The position numbers and the translations under genes are program-made. Below the pieces are notes generated by a model. The model searched no databases. It worked only from the letters and a program-made list of their open reading frames with translations, and had not been told where the DNA came from. A stretch of DNA of 64,000 nt from Sphaerisporangium fuscum (lineage in GTDB: Bacteria; Actinomycetota; Actinomycetes; Streptosporangiales; Streptosporangiaceae): contig NZ_JAHDTF010000003.1 in NCBI RefSeq assembly GCF_018531465.1, positions 434,001 to 498,000 on the forward strand, in the 5' to 3' direction. Each line of letters opens with the position of its first letter. Position 1 is the first letter of the stretch. Of this stretch, positions 15,441 through 25,983 are shown one piece after another.

Positions 15441-17459
15441 ATGCGGCGAATCGGCATCGGCGAGGGATCGATCCTCTATGCGCTGCGCCGGATGAGCGAC
15501 GGATTCCTCCTCGCCGACTCCCATCGCCGGATCATCTTCGCCAACGGGGAGGCCCGGCGCCTCCTCGGCTCCTGGCGCCGGCTGCTCGGGCGCCCGCTGT
15601 GGGACGTCCTCGCCCCGGTGTGCGGGGTCGACCTGAAGGCCGTGCACGAGCAGGCCGAGAAGGACGGCCTGCCGGTCGACGTCGACGTCAGATGGCCGTC
15701 CGAGCAGCGCTGGTACCGCATCAGGATCGGACACGCGGGCACCTGCCTGACGGTGTACGTCTCCGACGTCACCGACCGGCGGGGGCGGCAGGCCGAACAC
15801 CTGGCCTTCGACCAGCGGCCACCGGACCGCACCACGGGGGTCCGCGAGCTCACCATGGCGCTGGCCGACGCGCTCACCGTGCAGAACGTCGTGGACGCCG
15901 TCGCCGAGCACGTGCTGCCGGCGGTCGGCGCCACCGGGCTGATCGTCTCGTTCGTCGTCGGCGGGCGGCTGCTGAAGTCGGGCGTGGTGGGATACGACAA
16001 GAAGTTCATGGACGTCCTGCCCCTCCGGACGTTCGGCGACGAAGCCCCGTTCGCCGAAGTCCTGCGGACCCGCACCCCGATCTTCATCGGTTCGCCGCAA
16101 CGGTTCGTCGAGCTCTACCCCAACCTCGCGTACATCTCGCGGCTGGGCAACAAGAAGAGCTGGGCGTTCCTGCCGCTGATCGCCTCCGGGCACGACATCG
16201 GCAGCTGCGTCATCTCGTTCGCGCTGCCCCGGCGGTTCACCTCCGAGGAACGCATCCTGCTCACCGCCATCAGCGGGCTGATGGCCCAGGCCTTCGAACG
16301 CGCCCGCCTGTACGACGCCGAGCACATACGGGCCCAGGCCCTCCAGCGTGGCCTGCTTCCCCGAGGTCTGCCCGTGCTGCCCGCCCTCACCGCCGCCGCC
16401 CGGTACCTGCCCGCCGGCAAGGACATGGAGGTGGGCGGCGACTGGTACGACGTCATCCCGCTGTCCTCGGGCCGCGTCGCCCTGGTGATCGGGGACGTGA
16501 TGGGGCACGGCGTGGCCGAGGCCGTCACGATGGGGCGCCTGCGGACGGCCGTCCACACCCTCGCCGACCTCGAGATGCCGCCCGACGAGCTGCTCACCCA
16601 CCTCAACGACACGGTCAGCGACCTGGGCGAGGACTTCTACGCCACCTGCCTGTACATCGTGTACGACCCCGCCTCGAACACCTGCGCCTTCGCCCGCGCC
16701 GGGCATCCGCCGTTCGCCGTCGTCCGTCCCGACGGCACCGTCCACTTCCCCGCCGCCGAGCCGAACCCGCCGCTCGGCGCGGCCACCCCGCCGTTCGACG
16801 TCACCGAGCTGGACCTGACGGACGGCAGCCTGCTGGTGCTGTACACCGACGGGCTGGTGAAGTCGGTCACGCCCGACATCGACCAGGGCCTGGCCGAACT
16901 CGCCCACGCGCTCGCCGAGGCCGAGGGACCGGACCGCGACGAGGAGCAGGCCGTCGCGGAGGAGGGCGGCGACGCCCGCCTGGAGCTGCTGTGCGACGCC
17001 CTCACCGGAGCCCTCCTGCCCGGCCGGTACACCAGCGACGACGCCGCCCTGCTGGTCGCCCTCGTCCATCCGCTCTCGCCCCGTGACGTCGCCGTCTGGC
17101 AGCTGCCGGAGAACGCCAGGGCCGCCGGCGAGGCCCGTGAGCTCATCAGGGACCAGCTGGCGACCTGGGAGCTCTACGACCTGTCGACGACCACCGAGCT
17201 GCTGGCCAGCGAGCTGGTCGGCAACGTCGTCCGCCACGCCAAGGGCCCCATCCAGCTCCGCCTGCTGCGCAGCGACGTGCTGACCTGCGAGGTCTCCGAC
17301 GGCAGCTCCACCACCCCCCGCCTGCGCCGCACCAGCGAGACCGACGAGGGCGGCCGGGGCCTGCAACTGGTGGCGGCCCTCTCGCAGCGGTGGGGCACCC
17401 GCTACACCCCCACGGGCAAGTGCATCTGGACCGAGCAGCCCCTGCCCGTGACCGGCTGA
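15441..17459 (+). CDS. PAS-GAF-PP2C-HATPase serine phosphatase (RsbU/RsbW-like)
   Basis: 672 aa from ATG 15441 (GTG 15438 just before), with AGGAGGAGAAGGGG upstream. Domains in order: PAS (~10-110), GAF (~135-285), SpoIIE/PP2C phosphatase (~300-525, with [15 protein letters not shown] and LYTDGL), and an anti-sigma-type HATPase (~550-670, [12 protein letters not shown] and [10 protein letters not shown]). One chain thus carries sensor, phosphatase and kinase parts of a partner-switching pathway for a stress sigma factor or antiterminator. The upstream 182-bp gap holds an AT-richer stretch with GGGTAT (15315-15320), reminiscent of stress-sigma -10 elements, but no full promoter can be called. 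Confidence 0.87.
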   Translation: MRRIGIGEGSILYALRRMSDGFLLADSHRRIIFANGEARRLLGSWRRLLGRPLWDVLAPVCGVDLKAVHEQAEKDGLPVDVDVRWPSEQRWYRIRIGHAGTCLTVYVSDVTDRRGRQAEHLAFDQRPPDRTTGVRELTMALADALTVQNVVDAVAEHVLPAVGATGLIVSFVVGGRLLKSGVVGYDKKFMDVLPLRTFGDEAPFAEVLRTRTPIFIGSPQRFVELYPNLAYISRLGNKKSWAFLPLIASGHDIGSCVISFALPRRFTSEERILLTAISGLMAQAFERARLYDAEHIRAQALQRGLLPRGLPVLPALTAAARYLPAGKDMEVGGDWYDVIPLSSGRVALVIGDVMGHGVAEAVTMGRLRTAVHTLADLEMPPDELLTHLNDTVSDLGEDFYATCLYIVYDPASNTCAFARAGHPPFAVVRPDGTVHFPAAEPNPPLGAATPPFDVTELDLTDGSLLVLYTDGLVKSVTPDIDQGLAELAHALAEAEGPDRDEEQAVAEEGGDARLELLCDALTGALLPGRYTSDDAALLVALVHPLSPRDVAVWQLPENARAAGEARELIRDQLATWELYDLSTTTELLASELVGNVVRHAKGPIQLRLLRSDVLTCEVSDGSSTTPRLRRTSETDEGGRGLQLVAALSQRWGTRYTPTGKCIWTEQPLPVTG

Positions 17460-17473
17460 GGACCGGCGCCCGT

Positions 17474-18925
17474 TCAGTCGATCATGCCCAGCTGCCCGGC
17501 CGCGCGGACGGCGAGCCAGACCTCGGCGAAGGCCTCGCTGGACGACAGGTCGCGCCCGGTGATCTCGGCGAAGCGGCGCAGCCGGTAGGCCAGGGTGTTG
17601 GGGTGGACGTGCAGCGCCGCCGCCGCCTCCTCCATGCGGCGGTCCCGCTCCATCCAGGCGCGCACCGACGGCAGGAGCCGGGAGCCGTGGGCCCTGTCGT
17701 ACCCGAGCACCTCCCCGAGCACGTGCTCGACCAGGGCCGCCAGCGCGGCCGGGTCGTCGGGCATCCACCTGCCGGTCGCGTCGTCGCCGTACCGCACCAG
17801 GGACCGCCCGGACGCGGCGGCGTGGGACACCGCCCACAGGGCCTCGCGCTGCGCGACCCGCAGGGGCGCTCCGGGGACGAAGGGGCGGCTCATGCCCGCC
17901 GCCACCCCCGGCATGCCCGCCACCGCCGCCCCCAGCTCCGGGGACCCGAGCACGTAGCGGTCCTCGCCGCGGCCGAGCAGCAGGTACGGCCGGTCGGCCA
18001 GGCAGCGCAGCAGCGCCTCCTCGGTGACGCCCCTGACCACCAGCAGGGCCGTCTCACCCTGGATGGAGTGCCGCAGCAGCCGGCGCTGGGCCGCCGCCGG
18101 GTCGAGCACGTCCTGCAGGAGCTCGGCGAGGGTCTCGGCGCCCTCACGGCGCAGCGTCTCGCGCTCGGATCGGAACATGGCCACCTGGAGGGCGGCGACG
18201 GTGGCGATGTGCTGGACCACGGCGAGCCCGGCGGGACGCGCGCCCTCCCTCTCGAAGGCGATCAGGAACCCGGCCGGGCCGCCGGGGGCCGGCACCGGCA
18301 GCGCGAACCCGCCGGGGATGGTCGGCGGGGCCTCCACCGAGGCGGGGATGACGGCCGGATCGGGCGTGGGCACCCCGGGCAGCAGCGGGCGTCCCCGCGG
18401 GGTGCACAGGCGGATGTCGTAGCCGGACAGGCGTTCCAGGCGGCGGAACAGGGTGGCGGTGTCGAGGTTCTCGGTGGCGAGCCAGCGCAGCGCGCCGAAC
18501 ACCTGCAACTGGGCGCCCAGCCGGTGACGGGCGTCCTCCTGGACGGCGGCGGCCACCTCCTGGGCGATGGCGACGAACGGAACGGCCAGAGGCACCTCCA
18601 GCACGGGCATCCCGCGCTCGCGCGCGGTGGCCAGGAACGTCCGGTGCAGCGGGGGGACGTGCAGCTGGGCGGACAGCGCGAGCGCGCTGACCCCGGCGTC
18701 GTCGAGCCGTTCGAGGTACGCCCGCTGGCCGGCCGCCGACCTCGGCACGGCGAGCCCCGCGGTCATGATCATTTCGGCGCCGAGCAGCCAGGGCGTGGGG
18801 TCCTCCAGCTCGCTGACGTGCGCCCACGACACCGAACGCTGCAGCCCCCGCTCGCCGGTCAGCAGGCGCAGCTGGAGCGCGGGAAAGGAGAGAAGGTCTT
18901 CGACCGTCAACTTGTGGCCGTCCAC
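17474..18925 (-). CDS. PucR family transcription regulator
   Basis: 483 aa if GTG 18925 is the start; TTG and GTG codons up to 18958 are alternatives. The N-terminal PucR domain ([20 protein letters not shown], typical family opening) is followed by a GGDEF-like middle and a C-terminal HTH_30 with [20 protein letters not shown] and [11 protein letters not shown]. PucR proteins activate purine, ureide or amino-acid catabolism genes. The gene is divergent from the ureohydrolase at 19097 and its companion permease, the likely targets. Confidence 0.87.
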   Translation of the reverse strand: MDGHKLTVEDLLSFPALQLRLLTGERGLQRSVSWAHVSELEDPTPWLLGAEMIMTAGLAVPRSAAGQRAYLERLDDAGVSALALSAQLHVPPLHRTFLATARERGMPVLEVPLAVPFVAIAQEVAAAVQEDARHRLGAQLQVFGALRWLATENLDTATLFRRLERLSGYDIRLCTPRGRPLLPGVPTPDPAVIPASVEAPPTIPGGFALPVPAPGGPAGFLIAFEREGARPAGLAVVQHIATVAALQVAMFRSERETLRREGAETLAELLQDVLDPAAAQRRLLRHSIQGETALLVVRGVTEEALLRCLADRPYLLLGRGEDRYVLGSPELGAAVAGMPGVAAGMSRPFVPGAPLRVAQREALWAVSHAAASGRSLVRYGDDATGRWMPDDPAALAALVEHVLGEVLGYDRAHGSRLLPSVRAWMERDRRMEEAAAALHVHPNTLAYRLRRFAEITGRDLSSSEAFAEVWLAVRAAGQLGMID

Positions 18926-19096
18926 AAGACACACCCTACGGGTTCGTGTCACCACCAATTGCCCCGGCCGTGCCGACCCCGCAGACTGTGGCGAAGCCCC
19001 AGCTCAGGGCCGAGTGACCCGTTCGGACGCCCCGGGCCGGGTGGATCAGGACGGACGCCCGGCCGGCGGCCGTACCCCAGCGAAAGGACCCTCCCG

Positions 19097-20059
19097 ATGA
19101 CCGGACCCCGGGGACCGGTGGACTCGTCCCGGATCCCGCGCTTCGCGGGCCCCGCCACCTTCGCCCGCCTGCCGCGGCTGGACGAGGTGGACCGTTGCGA
19201 CGTCGCGGTGCTGGGCGTGCCCTTCGACGGCGGCGTGTCGTACCGGCCGGGGGCGAGGTTCGGCCCGGCGGCGGTCCGCGAGGCCAGCCGCCTGCTGCGG
19301 CCCTACCATCCCGGGCTGGACGTCTCCCCGTTCGCGGCGCTGCAGGTCGCCGACGCCGGCGACATCGCCTGCAACCCCTTCGACATCCGCGAGGCCATCG
19401 AGACGATCGAGCACTCCGCCGGCGAGCTGGTCTCCGGCGGCGCCCGGCCGGTGACCATCGGCGGCGACCACACCATCGCCCTGCCGCTGCTGCGCGCCCT
19501 GTCCAAGCGGCACGGCCCCCTGGCGGTGCTCCACTTCGACGCCCACCTCGACACCTGGGACACCTACTTCGGCGCCGAATACACCCATGGCACCCCGTTC
19601 CGGCGCGCGGTGGAGGAGGGCATCCTCGACACCGAGGCGCTCAGCCACGTGGGCACCCGCGGCCCCCTGTACGGGAAGAAGGACCTGCAGGAGGACCGCC
19701 GTCTCGGCTTCGGGATCGTCACCTCCGGCGACGTCCTGCGCAGAGGGGTGACCGAGGTCACCGACGCGCTCCGGCAGCGCATCGGCGACCGCCCGCTGTA
19801 CGTCTCGGTCGACATCGACGTACTGGACCCCGCCCACGCCCCCGGCACGGGCACCCCCGAGGCGGGCGGCCTGACCAGCAGGGAACTGCTGGAGATCCTT
19901 CGGGGTCTGGCCGGGGCGAACCTCGTCGGCGCCGACGTGGTCGAGGTCGCGCCCGCGTACGACCACGCCGAGATCACCTCGGTCGCCGCCTCGCACGTCG
20001 CCTACGACCTGGTCAGCCTGCTCGCCCTCGGACACGGGGCGCACGCCCCCGAGTCCTGA
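19097..20059 (+). CDS. Agmatinase/arginase family ureohydrolase
   Basis: 320 aa from ATG 19097. Metal-binding motifs of the ureohydrolase family are intact: [11 protein letters not shown] (His ~125), [10 protein letters not shown] and [18 protein letters not shown]. The enzyme should hydrolyse a guanidino group with two Mn or Ni ions, releasing urea. Candidate substrates are agmatine, guanidinobutyrate, guanidinopropionate or guanidine; residues alone do not decide. It is followed after 34 bp by an NCS1 permease and preceded divergently by PucR, which argues for uptake and use of an external nitrogen compound over polyamine synthesis. Confidence 0.85.
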   Translation: MTGPRGPVDSSRIPRFAGPATFARLPRLDEVDRCDVAVLGVPFDGGVSYRPGARFGPAAVREASRLLRPYHPGLDVSPFAALQVADAGDIACNPFDIREAIETIEHSAGELVSGGARPVTIGGDHTIALPLLRALSKRHGPLAVLHFDAHLDTWDTYFGAEYTHGTPFRRAVEEGILDTEALSHVGTRGPLYGKKDLQEDRRLGFGIVTSGDVLRRGVTEVTDALRQRIGDRPLYVSVDIDVLDPAHAPGTGTPEAGGLTSRELLEILRGLAGANLVGADVVEVAPAYDHAEITSVAASHVAYDLVSLLALGHGAHAPES

Positions 20060-20093
20060 CTCGCCGTCCTCTCCTCACCCCCTGGGAGCCCCG

Positions 20094-21608
20094 TTGTCCG
20101 AAATCTCCCTGAACGTCACGTCCGAGGCCGCCGGGCCGCCCGGACGGGCGAAGGTCACCACGGTCGAGCCCTACGGCGTCGCCCCCATCCCCGCCGAGGA
20201 GCAGACCTCCCGGCCGCTGGACCTGTTCCGGCTGGTCTTCGGCGGCGCCAACACCTTCGCCACGATCATCCTCGGCACGCTGCCCATCGCCTTCGGCCTC
20301 GGCTTCTGGGCCGCCACCTGGGCGATCGTGACGGGCGTCGTGGCCGGCGCGCTGATCCTCATGCCCATGGCGCTGTTCGGGCCGATCAACCGCACCAACA
20401 ACGCCGTCTCCTCCGGCGCCCACTTCGGCGTCGTCGGGCGCTGTGTCGGGTCGTTCCTGTCCCTGCTGACCGCCATCGCGTTCTTCTCGATCTCCGTGTG
20501 GGTGAGCGGCGACGCGATCGTGGGCGCCGCGCGGCGGCTGTTCGGCGCGGACGGCGGGAACGTGCTGCGGGCCGCCGCCTACGGGCTGATCGCCGTCGCG
20601 GTCCTGGTGGTGTGCCTGTACGGCTACCAGTTCATGCTGCTGATCAACAAGATCGCCGTCGTGGCGGGCACGGCCATCATGCTGCTCGGCGTGGTCGCCT
20701 TCGGCGGCTCCTTCGACGCGTCCTACCCCGGCACCGGCCAGTACGCGCTCGGCGGCTTCTGGCCGACCTGGGTGCTCGCCGCGCTCACCGTGCTCGCCAA
20801 CCCCGTCTCCTTCGGCGCCTTCCTCGGCGACTGGTCCCGGTACATCCCCGACCGCTACAGCCCGGGCCGGCTGATGGCCGCCCCGTTCCTCGCCCAGGTG
20901 GCCACCCTGCTGCCGTTCCTGTTCGGCGCCGCCACCGCCACCCTGGTCGCCGACGCGGGCGACTACGTGAGCGGGCTGGCCGCCATGTCGCCCCTCTGGT
21001 ACGCCGTGCCGCTCATCGCGATCGCGCTCATCGGCGGGCTCTCCACGGGCACCACCTCGCTGTACGGCACCGGGCTGGACTTCTCCTCGATCTTCCCCAA
21101 GCTCAGCCGGGTCCAGGCCACCGCGCTCATCGGCACCCTGTCGGTGGCCTTCATCTTCCTCGGCAACTTCGTCTTCGACATGGTCGCCAGCATCAACGCC
21201 TTCGCCACGCTGATCGTGCTGTGCACCTCGCCGTGGATGGCCATCATGATGATCGGCTACTTCGTCCGCCGCGGCTTCTACCTCTCCGACGACATCCAGG
21301 TGTTCAACCGGGGCCAGAAGGGCGGCGCCTACTGGTTCACCGGCGGCGTCAACTGGCGCGGCATGGTCGCCTGGGTGCCCGCCACGGCCGTGGGGCTGAT
21401 GATGGCGAACACCCCGCTGATCGCCGGCCCCTGGCGCGACGTCGCGGGCGGCGTCGACCTGAGCCTGGTCGCGACCCTCGCGGTGTCGGCCGCGCTGTAC
21501 GTGGTGCTGCTGTTCGTCTTCCCCGAGCCCCGCGCGGTCTTCGGCCCCGCCGGGCCGCGCCTGGTCCCCGCCCGGGACACGCCGGTGGCCGAGATCACGG
21601 CCGCCTGA
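20094..21608 (+). CDS. NCS1 family permease (purine/cytosine/allantoin type)
   Basis: 504 aa from TTG 20094, with TGGGAG 5 nt upstream. About twelve transmembrane helices. The N-terminal region VEPYGVAPIPAEEQTSRPLD, then LFRLVFGGANTFATI and SSGAHFGVVGR, is typical of NCS1 symporters for nucleobases, allantoin or related compounds. It is co-transcribed with the ureohydrolase and probably imports its substrate or precursor. A strong terminator follows. Confidence 0.85.
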   Translation: MSEISLNVTSEAAGPPGRAKVTTVEPYGVAPIPAEEQTSRPLDLFRLVFGGANTFATIILGTLPIAFGLGFWAATWAIVTGVVAGALILMPMALFGPINRTNNAVSSGAHFGVVGRCVGSFLSLLTAIAFFSISVWVSGDAIVGAARRLFGADGGNVLRAAAYGLIAVAVLVVCLYGYQFMLLINKIAVVAGTAIMLLGVVAFGGSFDASYPGTGQYALGGFWPTWVLAALTVLANPVSFGAFLGDWSRYIPDRYSPGRLMAAPFLAQVATLLPFLFGAATATLVADAGDYVSGLAAMSPLWYAVPLIAIALIGGLSTGTTSLYGTGLDFSSIFPKLSRVQATALIGTLSVAFIFLGNFVFDMVASINAFATLIVLCTSPWMAIMMIGYFVRRGFYLSDDIQVFNRGQKGGAYWFTGGVNWRGMVAWVPATAVGLMMANTPLIAGPWRDVAGGVDLSLVATLAVSAALYVVLLFVFPEPRAVFGPAGPRLVPARDTPVAEITAA

Positions 21609-21614
21609 CCACCG

Positions 21615-21641
21615 CCGGCACCGGCCCCGCCCCGGTGCCGG
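21615..21641 (+). terminator. Terminator hairpin after the NCS1 permease
   Basis: Perfect 10-base arms CCGGCACCGG (21615-21624) and CCGGTGCCGG (21632-21641) enclose a 7-nt loop, 6 bp past the permease stop. No U-run, as is usual in high-GC actinomycetes. Confidence 0.7.
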
Positions 21642-21766
21642 ACTCGGCATCTACACGACATCTACCGGACCTGAACACGCTATCTACCGCCCCCGGTCAC
21701 TGTTGATCCCGGCCGCCAGCGACGGTCTGCCGGCCGACGTCGACGAGGATCCGGTGGGAGCGCGGT

Positions 21767-24700
21767 GTGAAAGCTCGTTGGACCGTGACGGCGGTCACGG
21801 CGATGGCGGCGATGACCTTGTCGGGTCTCGCCGCCCCTTCCTGGGGAGCGGTTCCCGGCCGGGAGGCGCGGGCCGCACGGGCGGCCGAGCCCGAGCCGCA
21901 GGTCACCGAGACGGAGGCGGCGCGGGCCGCCCGCGAGTCGGGCCGGCCGGTGGAGGTCCTCGGCCTGCGAGGCGAGACGCGGGAGGTGCAGGCCCAGCCG
22001 CAGGGCGGATTCGTCGCGGTCGAGCACCTCGAACCGGTCCGCACCCTGAAAGACGGCAAGTGGGTCGGCATCGACACCACGCTGCGGAGAGAGGCCGACG
22101 GGACGGTGGTGCCGGCGGCCACCACCGTGGACCTCCGGCTCTCCGGCGGCGGCGACGCCCCCATGTTGTCGATGACCCGGGCAGGCCGCCGGATGTCCCT
22201 GTCGTGGCCCGGCCGCCTGCCCGCCCCAGACCTCGAGGGCGACACCGCCGTGTACCGGGGCGTGCTCGGCCCGGACGTCGACCTGCGCGTCCGGGCCACC
22301 GCCGACGGCGCCTCGCACGTGCTGGTCGTGAAGACCCCGGAGGCCGCGCGCGATCCCCGCCTGGCCAAGCTCCAGTTCGGGCTCTCGGCGCCCGACCTGC
22401 GCCTGAGCGCGGACGAGCGGGGCGACCAGACGGCGGTCGACCCGGTGACGGGCGCGGAGGTCTTCAGCGCGCCACCGCCGAAGATGTGGGACTCCAGCGG
22501 CCCCGCCGGCGCGGAGGCCAGGGCGGCGCTCGTCGGGGACGACGGGCTGCGCAGGGCCTCCGCCGCCGCGCCGGGTGACACCTCCCGCGTCGCGGTGATG
22601 AAGATGAGCGCCCAGGCCGGCCGCATGTCGCTGGAGCCGGATCAGGGGCTGCTCACCTCCCCCGACGCGAAGTTCCCGATCTACATCGACCCGATGTGGT
22701 ACTCGCCGGGCGAGTCCGCCAGGCTGATGGTCTCCAGCGGAGGCTGGGAGCAGTACAACTTCACCGGCGACGAGGGCATGGGCCGCTGTCCCATCAGCCT
22801 GCCGCCGGCCGGCGCCTACTGCGGCAGCTCCCACGTCAAACGGCTGTTCTACCGCATGCCGACCAGCCGTTTCGCCGGCAAGCAGATCATCTCGGCGGAG
22901 TTCTCCGTCAAGGAGACCTGGGCGCCGTCCTGCGACGGGCGCTCGGTGCACATCTACCGGACCACCGCCTTCGGCAAGAGCTCCACCTGGAGCTCCACCT
23001 CCGACAACTGGGCCGACTACCTCACCTACCGCGACGTCGCAAAGGGCCACTCGAGCAGCTGCCCGGCGGGTGACGTGATCTTCAACGTGGAGTCGGCCGT
23101 CAAGGAGGCCGCCAAGAAGGGCTGGTCGAGCACGACGTTCGGCCTGCGCGCCGGGCACGAGGACGACGAGTACGGCTGGAAGCGGTTCGACCACAACGCG
23201 ACCCTGCGCGTCTACTACAACAGCCCGCCGCCGCAGCCGAAGATGAGCCAGCTGCACTCCAGCCCCGGCGGCCCCTGCCCCGCCTACGGCCACACCGTGC
23301 CGGTGAACCGGCTGCCGATGCTGTACGCCGACAACCTCACCGACCCCGACAACAGCGGCGCCGAGGGGGAGAAGCTCACCGCCGAGTTCCTGGTGACGTG
23401 GAAGGACACCTCCGGCACCGAGCACCGGTGGGACACGACCACCCCCAAGAAGCAGTCGGCCAAGGGCTCGCACAAGTCGTCGTTCTCGGTGCAGGTCCCC
23501 GCGGGACTGATCCCGGCCAACACCGACTTCGACTACCAGGTGCGCTCCTACGACGGCGCGGCGTGGAGCCCGTGGAGCTGGGCGGGGTCCGCCACCAGCT
23601 GCTATCTGAGGTACGACCCCACCGCGCCGCGCACCCCGGCGGTGACCTCGTGGGAGTACCCGCAGCTGAACCCCGACGACCCGGACGTGACCGCGCGGGA
23701 CGGCGTGGGCCGCTACGGCTCGTTCACGATCACCTTCGACCCCGAGGTGACCAAGTTCGCCTACGCGCTCGACACCGCCCCCGCGCCGGCCTCCGCCGTC
23801 AACCGGACGGCCGCCTCGCAGACGATCCAGGCGGTCCCGGCCCACGCCGGGGTCAACACCCTGTACGTCACCGTGTGGGACGCGGCCGGGAACTTCTCGG
23901 TCGGCGACCACCGCTTCTGGGTGAGCGAGGGAGCCCCGGAGCGGGCGCGCTGGAAGCTGGACGAGCCCGCCGGCTCCACCTCGCTGACCGGTGAGACCGC
24001 GGGGATCCCCGCCAGGTCCGGCGCCGGGGCCACCCTGGGCGCGGAGGGCAAGGTCGGCAAGGGCCTCACCCTCGACGGGTACGCCGGTGGCTACGCCGCC
24101 ACCGACCTGCCCGTCGTCGACACCACCAAGGGCTTCACGGTGTCGGCCTGGGTCCGGCTGCGCAAGAACGACGCCTTCTACAACGTCCTGGCGCAGGACG
24201 CCTCCACCCAGAGCGGCTTCCAGCTCGGGGTGAACCCCGCCCCCGCTTCGTGGGTGTTCAAGACCCCGGCCAACGACGTCAAGGGCGGCAGCGGCCCGTG
24301 GACCGGGGCGATCGCGCCCACCCCACCGGAGCTGAACACCTGGACCCATCTGACCGGCGTGTACGACGCCTCCGCCAAGGCGCTCCGGCTGTACGTCAAC
24401 GGCGTCAAGGCCGCCGAGACCCCGGTCGCCTCCGTGCTGGACGCCAGAGGCGCCTTCCAGATCGGGCGGAGCCTGTTCGACGGCGGGTACGCCAACAACT
24501 GGCCGGGCGACGTCGACGAGGTCAAGGTGTTCGCCGAGGCCCTGTCCGACGACGACGCGGCGAGCCTGGCCGCCGGCACCACGCCGGACGGCCGCAGGCT
24601 GACCGCGCACTGGCGGCTGGAGGAGCCGGCGGGCAACGAGCGGGTCTACGGCGAGGGCGGCGGCCCCATCACCGCCACCACGCAGGGCGACGTCACCCTC

Positions 24701-25969
24701 GGCGTCCCCGGGCAGAGCGGAACCGCCATGCAGCTCACCGGCCCCGGCGCGTACGCCTCCACCGCCGGGCCGGTGCTCGACACGACCGGGAACTTCGCGG
24801 TCGCCGCCTGGGTGAAGCTGCCCACGACCACCACCACGGACATGACGATCGTCAGCCAGGAAGGCGTCAACCAGAGCGGCTTCTACCTGAAGTACCGGGC
24901 CGCCAACAAGAAGTGGGCGTTCATGCGGGCGGCGGGCGACGTCACCGCCCCGGCCACCCTCACGGCGTACTCCGCCTCCACCGCCGTGCTCGGCCAGTGG
25001 ACCCACCTGGTCGGCGTCCAGGACGTCGTGGCCGGGAAACTGCGGATCTACGTCAACGGCGTCGAGAGCGGCACCAACAGCCTGCCGCCGGTGTGGCAGG
25101 CCGGAGGCGGGCTGCAGATCGGCCGGTCCAAGTGGAACGGCACCCCGGTCGACCAGGTCACCGGCGCGATCGACGACGTGCGGGTCTACGACCGGGTGCT
25201 GTCGGCCGAGGAGGCGCAGGACCTGTTCGCCGTCAAGTCCGACGTCTTCGGCCGATGGCGGCTCAACGCCGCGGCCGGCACCCCGGCGACCAGCCCGGAC
25301 TCCGCGCCGGTCGCCGTGAAGCACCCGCTCGTGCTCGCCGGGGCCGCGAAGATCACGGCCAACGCCGTCGTCACCCCGCCCGACGGGCAGGCGGCCGGCG
25401 CGCTCGACCTCCCCGGCGGCGACGGCGACTACGCCACGGCCGACGGCGCGGTGATCGACAGCGCCGAGAGCTTCACGGTGTCCGCCTGGGTGCAGACGGC
25501 GGGGACCCCGACGAGGTCGATGACCGTCCTCGGCCTCGCCGGCGCCACCAACAGCGCCGTGGCCGTCCGCTACGACGCGACCAAGGGCCACTACGTGCTG
25601 GACGTGCCCAGCGCGGACGGAGCCGGCGCGACCACCGCCACCGTGGACCACTCCGGCTTCCACCAGGGGAGCTTCGGCGACTGGGACCACCTCGCGGTCG
25701 TCTACGACGGCTTCAACAGCCGGATCACCCTGTACGTCAACGGCGTGCGGGAGGACGCCGCCGAGGCGCCGACGGTGTCCTACCGCGAGAACACCCGGGT
25801 GTTCGCCCCCATCACCTCGCTGCAACTCGGCCGGGCCAGGACCGGCGGCGCCTATCCCGCGGGCCAGAACTGGCGCGGCCAACTGGACGACGTCTGGGTG
25901 CTGCGCGGCGCGGCCACCGAGGAAGAGGTCGCCTACCTGGCCAACCCGACCGAGATCGACGAGCTCTAG
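21767..25969 (+). CDS. Secreted DNRLRE/LamG-repeat protein, 1400 aa
   Basis: GTG 21767 with GGGAG upstream. A Sec-type signal peptide (KAR, then a hydrophobic run, ending SWGA) leads into a ~300-residue region (VRTLKDGKWVGIDTTLRREA) and a DNRLRE-like domain (~330-490, SSHVKRLFYRMPTSRFAGKQ). A Fn3-like region follows, then three LamG/concanavalin-type domains starting near residues 723, 942 and 1160 (each opening W.L.E or W.L.A and carrying a LYVNGV or IYVNGV strand). It is an extracellular, adhesion-like protein. It ends 14 bp before the Rhs gene, and such a protein next to an Rhs protein suggests joint display or secretion. Confidence 0.82.
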   Translation: MKARWTVTAVTAMAAMTLSGLAAPSWGAVPGREARAARAAEPEPQVTETEAARAARESGRPVEVLGLRGETREVQAQPQGGFVAVEHLEPVRTLKDGKWVGIDTTLRREADGTVVPAATTVDLRLSGGGDAPMLSMTRAGRRMSLSWPGRLPAPDLEGDTAVYRGVLGPDVDLRVRATADGASHVLVVKTPEAARDPRLAKLQFGLSAPDLRLSADERGDQTAVDPVTGAEVFSAPPPKMWDSSGPAGAEARAALVGDDGLRRASAAAPGDTSRVAVMKMSAQAGRMSLEPDQGLLTSPDAKFPIYIDPMWYSPGESARLMVSSGGWEQYNFTGDEGMGRCPISLPPAGAYCGSSHVKRLFYRMPTSRFAGKQIISAEFSVKETWAPSCDGRSVHIYRTTAFGKSSTWSSTSDNWADYLTYRDVAKGHSSSCPAGDVIFNVESAVKEAAKKGWSSTTFGLRAGHEDDEYGWKRFDHNATLRVYYNSPPPQPKMSQLHSSPGGPCPAYGHTVPVNRLPMLYADNLTDPDNSGAEGEKLTAEFLVTWKDTSGTEHRWDTTTPKKQSAKGSHKSSFSVQVPAGLIPANTDFDYQVRSYDGAAWSPWSWAGSATSCYLRYDPTAPRTPAVTSWEYPQLNPDDPDVTARDGVGRYGSFTITFDPEVTKFAYALDTAPAPASAVNRTAASQTIQAVPAHAGVNTLYVTVWDAAGNFSVGDHRFWVSEGAPERARWKLDEPAGSTSLTGETAGIPARSGAGATLGAEGKVGKGLTLDGYAGGYAATDLPVVDTTKGFTVSAWVRLRKNDAFYNVLAQDASTQSGFQLGVNPAPASWVFKTPANDVKGGSGPWTGAIAPTPPELNTWTHLTGVYDASAKALRLYVNGVKAAETPVASVLDARGAFQIGRSLFDGGYANNWPGDVDEVKVFAEALSDDDAASLAAGTTPDGRRLTAHWRLEEPAGNERVYGEGGGPITATTQGDVTLGVPGQSGTAMQLTGPGAYASTAGPVLDTTGNFAVAAWVKLPTTTTTDMTIVSQEGVNQSGFYLKYRAANKKWAFMRAAGDVTAPATLTAYSASTAVLGQWTHLVGVQDVVAGKLRIYVNGVESGTNSLPPVWQAGGGLQIGRSKWNGTPVDQVTGAIDDVRVYDRVLSAEEAQDLFAVKSDVFGRWRLNAAAGTPATSPDSAPVAVKHPLVLAGAAKITANAVVTPPDGQAAGALDLPGGDGDYATADGAVIDSAESFTVSAWVQTAGTPTRSMTVLGLAGATNSAVAVRYDATKGHYVLDVPSADGAGATTATVDHSGFHQGSFGDWDHLAVVYDGFNSRITLYVNGVREDAAEAPTVSYRENTRVFAPITSLQLGRARTGGAYPAGQNWRGQLDDVWVLRGAATEEEVAYLANPTEIDEL

Positions 25970-25983
25970 CCGTGGAGGAAGTT

